Below, one piece after another: positions 1 through 9,800 of a stretch of 64,000 nucleotides of DNA (position 1 is its first letter; each line of letters begins with the position of its first letter). The stretch covers positions 51,781-115,780 of the forward strand of contig CAJNOL010000646.1 of assembly GCA_905250125.1 (NCBI GenBank). Reading direction: 5' to 3'. Made by a program: the position numbers and the translations under genes. The stretch comes from Rotaria sordida. Its lineage: Eukaryota > Rotifera > Eurotatoria > Philodinida > Philodinidae. The notes under the pieces are model-generated. The model had not been told where the DNA came from. It saw nothing but the letters and a program-made list of their open reading frames with translations, and did not search any database.

Positions 1-934
1 CTTCTTCATCCTCAATTGAATTTTCTTGTTCATCTTCATCTTCTTGTGTATTTTCTTTCTGATCTTGTTGAATGTCTGATGAATTTGAATTTGATTGAAT
101 ACCATAACTATCATTTTGAACTGATACTAATGATTCTAAAGTATCAAAATGTTTGAAATCTATGTGAAAAATTTGTTTTACAAACCTTTTGTTTGCATTT
201 TTTCATAAATATTTTTTGGTAAAGACCAATCGAGAGCCATTGGTCGACCTTAATAAATAAATCTAGTATTATTCATTTCATAGAATTATTTATCTTTACC
301 GAATATTTTTCCACCATTCATTGTTTGTATTGCTTTTTGTGCATCTTCGAGTTTATCGAAAGTTATAAAACCAAATCCTTTCGATTGTCCATCTAAATCA
401 ATAATTGGTTTTTTTCTATTTTTGAAAACAAAAACAGCAATTAACTGACCTTTTTTAGCAATAGATACATTGCTAATTATAGCACTAGATTTTTCAAAAG
501 CTTTTTTCAATTGATCTTCGTTGACCTGATTGTAAAGAATTCATTAAAAAAAAAATTTCAGTTTTTACTATTGAGAAATTTTACTTACTTTGAAACTTAG
601 ATTGCGTACAATAATTCGAGGAATACGAACTTCAAAATTTTCTTTCTTTTTTTTCTTTTTCTCGATTTTTCCATTTTCCTTAACCTGTTTCGGTGCCTTG
701 TCTGTCGATTTCGAGTCTTTATTTTTAATTTTCATCTAGAATAAATAAACGTTGCATAAAATATTTCGAGTCAGAGTCATTATATATATATATCCTTTAT
801 TCTCTGTTATTTCGTTTATAGAAAATCAACGCCTAGTCAAAAAAAGATCAACCAGAAATAGAGACACACTAGTTAACTAAAACGAAAAATTTACTTGTTT
901 CAGTTCTTCCTTCTGATTAGTAGTTCCATTATTG
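1..934 (-). CDS. RBM28: RBM28/Nop4-like RNA-binding protein (partial, runs off left edge)
   Basis: Nucleolar RRM protein of the RBM28/Nop4 family, which acts in 60S ribosome biogenesis. Exons on the minus strand: 934-895 (probable), 735-589, 525-300, 248-186, 159-<1. Joined, they give a Lys-rich lead, then an RRM beginning RIIVRNLSFK (RNP2-like) with SKGFGFITF as RNP1, followed by RPMALDWSLPKNIY. This matches RBM28 RRM2 and its post-RRM segment. An acidic Glu/Asp/Gln tract follows at 1-120, as in RBM28 between RRM2 and RRM3. The remaining RRMs lie outside the window. RBM28 orthologues have another RRM upstream, and I could not find it. The ATG at 733-735 sits right after a splice acceptor (ttattctag), and a phase-compatible 40-nt exon lies at 934-895, so 735 may be an internal Met. 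The family call is good; the 5' end is uncertain. Confidence 0.72.
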
Positions 935-935
935 C

Positions 936-1528
936 TGAAACATAATTTAAACTCTAATCAAAACTAGAATTAAAATCATAATGAATATTGTTCATTTATC
1001 ATAATTAAATCAACACCGATGGAGTGAATCATCATTTGCTGAATTTATCCAATAAAATATGAGAGCAAATGAAATCGTTATTTGAATGGATGAATGTTCG
1101 TAATACATCAAAAGACAGATGGCGCAAACATATAACGATTCTCAAGTTTATCGAGGAATGTCAACTATGCATATGCAGGACCAAGTTGTTATAGTTCCGG
1201 TTTCAGTAACTTCTTTTCTAGTAGTCCGGCTCATGGCTTCGACAAATCTAATCTGGACCCGGTTCCGGCCTAGAAGAAATTATTCTAGGAGTTATTCATA
1301 AATATCTAAAAACATCCTTCAATACTCCTTCTATGATTTATTCAGTCAACAACTAGCAATTTTTCGGATCACCTCTCTTGAGTTCTGTTTCGATTAATAT
1401 GGTTTTCTAAGATAATTCGTTTATGAAGGATTTCACCAGCAGATGACCGTCCAAAGGCAAAAGGATCGTTCAGAGGTATATTTTAGATTTTAATCTTTAT
1501 TATTTAGTTTAAAAATTCATAGCGTGTA
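936..1528. other. Intergenic stretch with a dispersed repeat copy
   Basis: No gene seen. Positions about 1185-1296 are a diverged, inverted copy of the repeat that is tandemly amplified at 37019-37350. Both carry CCGGAACC next to an AGATTAGATTT-like segment and an ACTAGAAAAGAAGTTACTG unit. The 60-codon open frame at 1119-1301 lies in this repeat and is not supported as a gene. Confidence 0.55.
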
Positions 1529-2127
1529 CAGTAAAACTTCTCTATATGAGCACCTTTATAACAAGGGTACCTCGCTTATATTAGTACCTGGCGAGCCGAC
1601 GGATCAATATTTTCTGAAAATGAGTCTCTCTAACAAGGGCATGTCCCACTTCTGAGCAGTGTATAATCGAACATCTCTTACATGGGCACATATAGTGAAT
1701 ATTTAAATCAGTACACTGTTTTTTTCCTTCTCGTCATTCTTTGTTGTTCTTTGACTAGGAGAGGGGAAAATTTCCTCCGACGTAAGAAAGAAAATAACTC
1801 ATCTATACATTCCTGATTGTGCCATCAGTGATAAAAAGAGTATATATAGTCGGGTTACTTGACATCACTGTATAAAATCATTGAGAAATGACGTTGTATC
1901 ATTATCTTACGGTTAATGAGAAGATCGCACTGATCAATGGCTATGGCGATGGAGCTCGATTATCACAGCGCAAATTGTATGAGAAGTACAAGGTGTCAGA
2001 GAGTGCTGTGTACAACATTATTCAACGAAAAGACGAATACAAATACGATTTCGAAACGAATGGGAACAAAGGTGTCAAATGCAAACTGCAAGATGAGTCA
2101 GATCACAAGATCGATGAAACTGACTGA
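1529..2127 (+). mobile_element. pogo/Tigger-type (Tc1/mariner superfamily) transposon remnant
   Basis: The left end reads TA then CAGTAAAACTTCTCTATATG at 1527-1548. This resembles the CAGTARAACCTC ends of Tigger/pogo elements and sits next to a TA target. Downstream, 1888-2127 encodes 79 aa resembling the CENP-B-type N-terminal helix-turn-helix of these transposases: LTVNEKIALINGYGDGARLS, then SQRKLYEKYKVSESAVYNII, then RKDEYKYDFETNGNKG. The frame stops at 2125-2127, before any CENP-B second HTH or DDE domain, and I found no matching right terminal repeat. It is most likely a 3'-truncated, non-autonomous relic. A domesticated HTH-only protein is possible but less likely. Confidence 0.7.
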
Positions 2128-3189
2128 CACTTACATTGATTCATAAACTAACAAGCAAAGCTCAACTATGGATTTTTTTCAAAAAGCTTGATTATAGATA
2201 AGAAAATAGAAAACAGAAAACAGAAAACAAACTTAAATGAAGAGAAGACATCAGTTGATTAGAGTAAAATACTGGGCATAGTCGAACGTCTAAAGACAGC
2301 TTGCTAATATATACACTACTGGCCATAAATCCCTGGATGTGTGATACTCTCCCATGACTTCAATAATTTCCCATCAAATTTTTATCGTAGATAGAGCTAA
2401 AAAAACTGTGATCATCAGAACCGACCTGAGCTCTACCGACTGAGATAGTATGAAGTTATGCTTCAAACACTAGTTTCACCTCTGTTTACCTGTAAACCAA
2501 TATTCACAGTTTTTATGAAAAACAATCAAGATGTTAGAAGTCTTGTTTCTTCATCTAAATTGTAATTGTGCTGATCTGATGAATTTCAAGCGAAAATATA
2601 TTGATTCTTATCAGACTATTCAACAATTTTTTTTTTTTGTATAAAACTTTATTTTGTACAAAATAAAGACGAAAAACTTAATGTCAATTTTGAATTAAAG
2701 GCGAAATGAAAGAAAAAATAATGAAAATAATTTTAGAGATAAATAATTAAGTAATTATATTTTCTTAAAAGAATATATCGGAATCACATTATTATCATTC
2801 TTATTAATAGCATTTTTAGCTTCCATCAAGTACCTGTGAACAAACTTTGTTTGGAATATAATAACTAAATCTCATGTTTAAAATATTATCTCATCGATAA
2901 TTATCATTTGTTAATTAGGAAAATGTATTTTATCCAAGTGGAAAAGTGCACATTTGGCACCTTAGCATCTGTAGGTACTCAGCACTGTAAAAAATAGGCG
3001 TAGAATAATAAACCCTTCAAATCGCTTTTCAATCAAGACTATGTGCATGTGCATTATGCAGGCTCCAACAAACTATGAACATCTTGAAAAGACCTCATGC
3101 TTCTAACTTATTTCTGTAGAAATATTTCATTTTTATGGCGTTTTTTTAAGCAAAAAGCGGTGATCCCGTCAGATTCAACTGAAAAAATT

Positions 3190-3462
3190 AACTTTCGAGT
3201 TTCGATTTGAAACTTTGTGCAGAAAAAGCTTTCAATTAAACTAATTTATTCTGAGAATTTCGAATTCTTTCGGTTTCTTTTGTCTCGAAATATGAGTATA
3301 AGAAAAAAATATTCTTTTTACACATCGCTTATAGAAGAAAATATTAGATGTTCATATTTAAGAATAAAAGCAACCAAGATATTTCAAAAATTTCAGAATT
3401 AACTCGTTTTATTGAGATTCTTCTCTTCTCAAAGTTTCGACTCAAAATTCGATATTTGATTT
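3190..3462. repeat. Foldback element, family A
   Basis: The left arm at 3193-3222 (TTTCGAGTTTCGATTTGAAA followed by CTTTG) pairs with the right arm at about 3429-3455 (CTCAAAGTTTCGACTCAAAA then TTCGAT). Related arms occur near 39105, 42947, 47825 and 61706, so this is a dispersed inverted-repeat family. Confidence 0.6.
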
Positions 3463-4009
3463 TTCAGATGAGCCTGAAAAGTCACGGTGTCGTGCTACAA
3501 CATGTCCTCAACATCAAATATCTCGACAAGAGTTCAATGGCACACTTTTCTGCAACTACTGAAGCTAGATCATAATATGTTCTATCAAATGATAAATTAA
3601 AACTTGAATTTAAATTCCGATAAAATTCTGTAAACTAACTACATTATGAACCAGTGACTATTTTTCACTATACTGATCGTAAGTTTTTGATCCTATTTTA
3701 GCCTAAAGAATTTCAAGAAGTCCGAATGGTCTGCAATGTATAATAGATACATAACACTGTATAAGTATATAATAACTAAAGACTATAATTAGATCCTCAA
3801 TTTAAAACATATATGTTATTTGTATGATCTCATTCATCTTATTCACCTATTTTACGTACTCTGTCGTACCTGCTATTCACTATGTACTCGCTATAATGCA
3901 GTATCCAAAATACACTTAAATACAACATCATAGTAGCTTCAATACTAGCTACGATATGAGGTCGAATCTTGAAAATCGATCTTCTCGTTTGACTGCCTAC
4001 TGTGCCTGT

Positions 4010-4080
4010 AAGTACAGGACTCGAACCATGTACTTTATGTTATCCGGCTAGATGTTCTATTCCAGTTAGACTAGAAGGGT
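4010..4080 (-). repeat. tRNA-like segment with intact A and B boxes (SINE-head or pseudo-tRNA)
   Basis: On the minus strand, TAGTCTAACTGG (4073-4062) fits the pol III A box and GGTTCGAGTCC (4027-4017) is a perfect B box. The spacing of about 34 nt between boxes is what a tRNA has. The T-stem, D-stem and acceptor arms pair poorly, so it is not a convincing functional tRNA. A tRNA-derived SINE or a decayed tRNA is more likely. Confidence 0.5.
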
Positions 4081-4621
4081 TATCTTAATTTCAGTTGAGC
4101 GTCAGAGTAGATTATAACTGACGCTAACAGTGTCTCCACTTCTAAGATTGCTTACATAATATTTGAAATCCTCAATAGCAAATATGCTATGATTGATCTT
4201 TCACTTTCATTCGATGAGACTAGATATAAGTTTGATACCAATATATAGAGAAAATTATTCTCTATTGAACTACATTCTTGGATTTATTCAAAAATTTACA
4301 AGTAACGATAGAAAACTTTGTTCAGAATGAAATTGTAGCGACTTCTTTACGGTGTATTTTGCTTCCAATGAGTCAAATCTTGAAACTTGAGCTTGTGCAC
4401 GACAAACGAACATCTACTGAATTTCTTTATTCTACTTTGACTTGAAAATTCTCAATATTAACTTTAACATAGTGTTTAGCCATGTGACACCGTACAATAT
4501 ATGTATGTATTTTTTTCATTTTTATGATTGGTTTATACGACTGACTAATCATTTTTTGTTTATGTATGGATGGTATTTATAGACGAAAAAAAAAAACAAA
4601 AGAGAATTAAAAAAAACAGCA

Positions 4622-6221
4622 ATGGAACTTTCTTCGGGACCACAGAATTTAAATCCAACAATATATGAACGTACTGAAGAACGAATTATACAAGAATCAG
4701 ATTATGATAATGACGTACGAGATGAAATTGATCGTCGTGAAATATTCGATCTTATTCGAACAATTAATGATCCTGAACATCCACTTACATTAGAAGGTTT
4801 TAGAAAAATTTTGTTCTTGTTTTTTTTTAAACTAAAATATATATTGTTTATTTTAGAACTTCATGTTGTTGATTTAGATGGAATTACAATTGATAATCAA
4901 GCTAATACAGTGCAAGTACAATTTCGGCCTACTATTCCACATTGTTCGATGTAAGCAATTCATAAATAACACATACATGTTTCTTTCTACAGAAATTTGA
5001 GAGGAATATTCAAGAATATGTAAGCAAAACGTTTGTTTATCTGTATTACAATCTTTTCTCCTAAAAAAAATCAATTATTAATTTTTGTTCATTGTATTTC
5101 ATGATCTTCAGTGTTTTGGCTCTATCGTATTCACTATAAATGTTTTAAAACCTCTATCCATGCATCAGTCGGTTTTGATTAGACGTGTGATAATTCCCGA
5201 TCGAGTAACTGAACTATTATCAAACAATCAGTTCTTTCACATGAAAGGCCAAGTAGATGATTGTGGATTTCACTGGAACGACCAAAAAGATATGCAAAAA
5301 TCATTATATCCAACAGAAAAACACCAGAAATCAATAGAACTCGGAGGCAGTGTCTCCAACTTCCATTGATTTTCGGTGTCTTCCTATCGGAATCGGCCCG
5401 TATTTTTGTTGACGTAGGAGCTAGTATCACTGAACATCTCATTGTATCTATGAACTGCGGGTTCACGTTTTTATGGACATGAATCCGAGGTTTTTTCAAG
5501 AATATCTAGTACCCACTGTGTACATAAATCGATGAAAGATCAAGGTTTCAGTTATATATTAACTACTCTCAAAGGTCAACATTCAGTTATTTCTTGTTGT
5601 TCACTTTCCCGTCATTCGATGCTTAGTATATTAAAAGTTTTCGCTTAGTTGATTGGAGCATAGCGTTAACAAATAAGGGAATTGAACAGTTAATTAACAA
5701 GCAAAATTCGTTGTTGACTATTATCAAAGCAACAAAATTTTCAATTGTATGGAATAGTTTTAGTTATATTTATGTAAACGAAATCAAGCAAGAATATGTT
5801 CCATGCAATCAATGTAGAAAGCTACGTATCCAAATTTTTGTGGATCTAACTTGGATCTGGAAGAACCCGCAGCTCCCTAATTGTATTCTTTCTGAACGAC
5901 ACAAGTGCGCTGGAATAGAGCTATCGGAAATTTTAATAATGTGTCATTGTGTTTAGTTTTATCTATCAATATGTATATTAATTATGTTTAAATTTTTTTT
6001 TTAATTTCAGGGCAACATTAATTGGTTTGAGTATTCGAGCAAAATTACTTTATACACTTCCTACTCGTTATAAAGTTGGTGTTAATATATTGGAAGGTGC
6101 TCATATACAAGAAAATCAAATAAATAAACAATTAAATGATAAAGAACGTGTTACTGCTGCACTTGAAAATCAACATCTTCGTGCAGTTGTTAATCGATGT
6201 ATTACTACATCTGAAAGTTGA
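4622..6221 (+). CDS. CIAO2B: CIAO2B / MIP18 family, cytosolic Fe-S assembly targeting factor
   Basis: CIAO2B works with CIAO1 and MMS19 to deliver Fe-S clusters to cytosolic and nuclear apoproteins. Exons: 4622-4796, 4857-4950, 6011-6221 (159 aa; human is 163). Visible family signatures are [11 protein letters not shown] near the start, [20 protein letters not shown] at the first junction, and [20 protein letters not shown] spanning exons 2-3, which contains the conserved Cys. The protein ends with [16 protein letters not shown] and NRCI. The first intron (60 nt) has no stop and is a multiple of three, but family alignment requires its removal (E-E-L across the junction). The second intron (1,060 nt) is full of repeats. 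An acceptor-like tttatag lies about 40 bp upstream of the ATG. The gene is convergent with the channel gene at 6835. Confidence 0.93.
5085..5950. repeat. Repeat-filled CIAO2B intron 2
   Basis: Two repeat blocks are visible. Block one (about 5345-5425, with TCGGAATCGGCCCGTATTT) recurs at about 12075-12115. Block two (about 5530-5615, with ATCAAGGTTTCAGTTATATA, and 5845-5875, with GGATCTGGAAGAACC) recurs inverted in SMC3 intron 22 (about 17740-17950). Overlapping open frames on both strands at 5085-5499 are by-products of an imperfect inverted repeat. Confidence 0.5.
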
Positions 6222-6319
6222 ACAAAAGGAATAAAAAACATCTTTTTTTTTTGTTTTGATTATTAAAAAAAAAGTCCGAATGATAATTGAATATTTTTTT
6301 ATCATTTTTTTTTTCAGAT

Positions 6320-6585
6320 CAAAAGAAAAGAATGACAATAATAGTACCAAAAAATATTTCATCATTAATATGTGCTGGTCGTGTCTATGGATGTATGTAT
6401 CATAATACATGAAAAAAAAAACGAGAAGATCATATACAACAAAAAGAAATTGATCGTGTTACATATCATGCTATTGATGAAGTTGCTGAATAAGAAAAAT
6501 CAAATTTGAGTTAGCTCATACAGCTGGTGTTGATCCAAATCAAGCACGTATGAGAAAACAAGAACATGAAGAAAAATATCATTAG
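6320..6585 (+). pseudogene. Decayed coding-like segment downstream of CIAO2B
   Basis: After an AG-ended T-rich tract, 6333 opens a frame reading MTIIVPKNISSLICAGRVYG. It stops at a TGA (about 6408), then continues in the same frame as REDHIQQKEIDRVTYHAIDE followed by a TAA (6490). A different frame then reads FELAHTAGVDPNQARMRKQE and stops at 6583. Codon use looks like that of the real exons here (GAT, CAA, GAA, CGT), which random AT-rich DNA would not show. I do not recognise the family. It could be a pseudogene with a stop and a frameshift, or a small gene with introns I have not resolved. Confidence 0.4.
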
Positions 6586-6834
6586 GACTTTACATTCTTT
6601 TCTTTTAAAATATAGTTATTATATTATCGTCTTTAGTTTCATAGAAAAAAATATTCCGTGTCCTTCTCTCATTTTATTTTTTCCATTTTCAATACTACTT
6701 TTCTGTTTTTCTTTTACGTATTTGGATAAACATGAAATAGATGAAGATCATAACCAATCTTTTTCTTGTTGTTTTATTTCGTAAACAAATTAACTAGTTT
6801 AGAATAAGTGTTAAGATATTTAAATAGGTTTAAT

Positions 6835-8767
6835 TTAACTATTTTTTAGTTCATTACTAGCATCATTTGTATGATAATAGAATACATCATCTTGTTCTGG
6901 AAGTTCGATTGTATTTGAAATTTTTGTTTTAATTTCATTTGCTTCTTCTTTAATAGGCAGAAATATTGTAGTATTTGGAATTATTGTAATACTATCAGAA
7001 TGTTTTATTGATCGTATAGGAGATTTAATTATAGGTATATTTCCATGAACAGATGATCCACGACGAAATACTAGATCTTGTGGTTGATTTTGAGTTGAAA
7101 TTAATCGTGTTCGAATTGTTTCTAATTGTATATGTTTTTTAGCTGCATATTCACGATCGAGATATTCCATTTCTCGTCGTCGTTTATATGGAACAAATAT
7201 AAGCCAAATCATGAGTAATATATGAATAATAATATATATAGTAAATAAACAAATAAATACATATCGATCAATATTAACATAGATATTAGTTGGTACAATT
7301 GCACGTGATAATGATGATGTTTTTGAATTAAGAAAAATTAATGTTGCTATAACAGAATGCCATACACAAAGTAGAACTAACATTATAATTGATATGATTG
7401 CATATTTATCGAGTGTTGTTAGATAAGATATTGTTGGCTATAAGATAAAACAAAAAGAAATTGAGATTTTTTCCTTTTCTTTTTTTGTAGTTGAAAAGTT
7501 TTTTGTTGTTTTTTTTTACCAGTGAGCGATTTACTACCCAACGAAATGTAACTGATGTAAGAAGAAGAGTACATGTTATTTGAAGACGATTTTGTGGTAA
7601 ACTAAAATTATATAGAAATGTTGAAGTTGGAAGAAAATTTTATATAGAAATGTGTAGAGAATAATTTACTCTGGTGGAATTGAAAAAATACAAAATGAAC
7701 AAACAGTTATAAGAAAAATAAGACAAAATCCATTCCAATAATAATAACCAGGTCGACGTGCTTTTAAAAAAGAAAAAGAAATTTTTTTTGTTGTTATATT
7801 AATATCAAGAAAAAATAAGATATAAACCTGCGCGACAAGTAAATGCTAGAACAGAATGTTTCTTTTGTTCTATTCCACTATTATCATTTTCAAATGAATA
7901 TTCTTCTTTGGTTTGTCTTGATTCAGTTGCGACATGTTCATATAATTTCCATTCTTGTTGATCAAAAAAAGCTTCACGATTTATACTCGAACGTAATTGT
8001 TCATCAGGAACAAGTAAACAATTTTCAATATGATGCATAGTTGATATTGAAACGGTTAAATCTTGAACATCAGCTGGAAACTAAATAAAAGAACAAAGAA
8101 AAAAAAATTTTCTTTTTTTTTTCAATTTTAAATATCCTTCATTCCTCCACTACATACATGATTCAATTCCAATTTTTCCCAAAAAACTCCTCTTATACGT
8201 CGATGTTCACATATTTCAAGTCGAATCATTGATGGTGATAAAGGTTCATGATTTCCTATGATACTTTTCTTTATTGTAAACCATGTATCTTGTTTACCAA
8301 TTTGTCCAATTTCATTTTCAATAAATAATTGTGGTATCCAATAAATTTTTGGATTAAGATCATTTAATCGTATAGGAATATTTTCATTTAATAATTGTGA
8401 TCGTTGTTGTTGATCTAAATCTAATGATTTAATACTTATTAATTCAAACCATCTTGCTTCATAATAAATATCTGCTTGATATTTTTCATTAAGTGTATCA
8501 ATTTCGGCTAGAATTTATTTAGAAATTTCAAATAAATAAGAAAATTATTAGGTTTTTCTTTTCGTTTTGCATACCTATATGAATAAAAATTAAACGAATT
8601 CGTACAATACGAATATTAGTCTTGTGTTCTGGAACTTTAATCATTGGAACTGGTACAACATGTGATAATGATCTATGACGACAATTTAAACGCTTAAGAT
8701 AATTATTTCCTATGTCATTAGTTTCATTTGAATGTTGAATTTTTTTTGATTGACAAATCCGATGCAT
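6835..8767 (-). CDS. Pentameric ligand-gated ion channel subunit lacking the Cys-loop cysteines
   Basis: Exons 8767-8575, 8507-8158, 8080-7828, 7760-7670, 7601-7520, 7437-6835 give 523 aa. The extracellular domain has a YQADIYYEARW segment and the core FPADVQDLTVSI, matching the FPxDxQxC end of the Cys-loop, but Leu replaces the second Cys and Glu stands where the first should be. TM1 starts RRPGYYYWNGF. TM2 lies in RLQITCTLLLTSVTFRWVV. TM3 follows LPTISYLTTLDKYAI. A basic cytoplasmic loop (YKRRREMEYLDREY) is placed after the VFICLFTIYIIIHILLMIWL helix, so helix numbering near the C terminus should be checked. No signal peptide is evident at the chosen Met, so a 5' exon may be missing. Ligand and ion selectivity cannot be read from the sequence. 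It is divergent from MRPL14 (505 bp apart). Confidence 0.8.
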
Positions 8768-9272
8768 AATTCAAAATTAGTTATTTTATAATATACCACA
8801 AATAAAGTATTTGTCAAGTTTTAATGAGCAAAAATAAAAGTAAAACGACACTACATATATATACCATCGATCTGCTTATTCATCATAAAATATGAATTTC
8901 ATAGGCAAATACATTTGTATAAATTCAATATATTTTTGTAGTGAAGTTGAAATTTAATCCTCAAAAACTTCATATTCATCGGATGTTGAGGGTGTTAGAA
9001 GAAGAACAAAACATTTACCTTTAGTAACGAACTGACTAATATCGCGTAGGTGAAAACAAATAATCCTTATGTTTAGTTCATTTAAAGGTCAAAAAAGCAA
9101 CATGCATATTGTTCTTCTAGATGATGTATCGATAAATGTATTCTCACCTGTATCTTCTTTTTGGTACTGTCTTTCATTTTCTTATTCTCGTCCAGAAAAT
9201 AAAATCTAGAGATTTTTATCTTTGTATATACACAAACATATGTGCAAAATGTGAATGATTTATTTTGTAGAT

Positions 9273-9800
9273 ATGAATATCCTAGGCAAACTTCTTCCAA
9301 CAACTATTGATTTTATAACATATCGTTCATTTAGGTAAATCAAAAAAATTTGATCTTAAAACAATAAACAAAAAAAAAAACTTTTTCATGATTTTTATTT
9401 TTCTAGTATGACGGTACCATTATATCATCTGCAAAAAGTTAGTCGTGTACATGTAGTTGATAACAGTAAATTAGCTTTAGATGGAAATGTTTATAAACGT
9501 ATGCCACGTATAATACATTGTTATAAAAAAAATAATAATTTAACTCGTACACGATTAACAGCTGGTCTTGGTGATAAAGTTTTATTAGCAATTAAAGGAC
9601 AAATGAAAAAAGCAATTATTGTTGGTTGTCAACAACGTATACGAAAACCGAATGTACCACAATTTGATAAGAATAATGTTGTATTAATTGATGATGATGG
9701 AAATCCAATTGGTACACGAATACTTGCACCTATACCAGCATTTTTTCGTACACGTGGTGATTTAGCTAAAATTGCTGCTATTGCTACTACTTTTGTTTAA
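9273..9800 (+). CDS. MRPL14: Mitochondrial ribosomal protein L14 (uL14m)
   Basis: Structural protein of the mitochondrial large ribosomal subunit. Exon 1 is 9273-9334 and exon 2 is 9407-9800 (151 aa; human is 145). Exon 1 supplies a short mitochondrial leader (MNILGKLLPTTIDFITYRSF), and the splice gives F-S-M before HLQKVSRVHVVDNS. The uL14 core follows: GDKVLLAIKGQMKKAIIVG, NNVVLIDDDGNPIGTRI and the end AKIAAIATTFV. An internal ATG at 9408 would lose the leader, so I prefer 9273. A tttgtag lies 2 bp before that ATG, suggesting a 5'UTR intron or a trans-splice site. AATAAA-type signals follow the stop directly. Confidence 0.93.

Larger units (their letters stand above)
2128..4621. other. Gene-free, repeat-bearing intergenic region
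   Basis: No gene found. It contains a Tc1-like end motif (CACTACTGGCCATAAATCC near 2310-2330), a foldback element (about 2990-3480), and a tRNA-like segment (4010-4080, minus). It also contains a short hairpin GAGCGTCAG...CTGACGCT at about 4095-4127. The short open frames at 3217-3402 and 3348-3575 fall in the foldback and are spurious. Confidence 0.6.

Noticed and set aside
2310-2345. CACTACTGGCCATAAATCC, resembling a Tc1 transposon end
   Set aside because: No matching second end or transposase frame was found nearby, so it is not called as an element.
5085-5499. Overlapping open frames of 73-106 codons on both strands
   Set aside because: They lie in an imperfect inverted repeat within CIAO2B intron 2, and none shows a domain.
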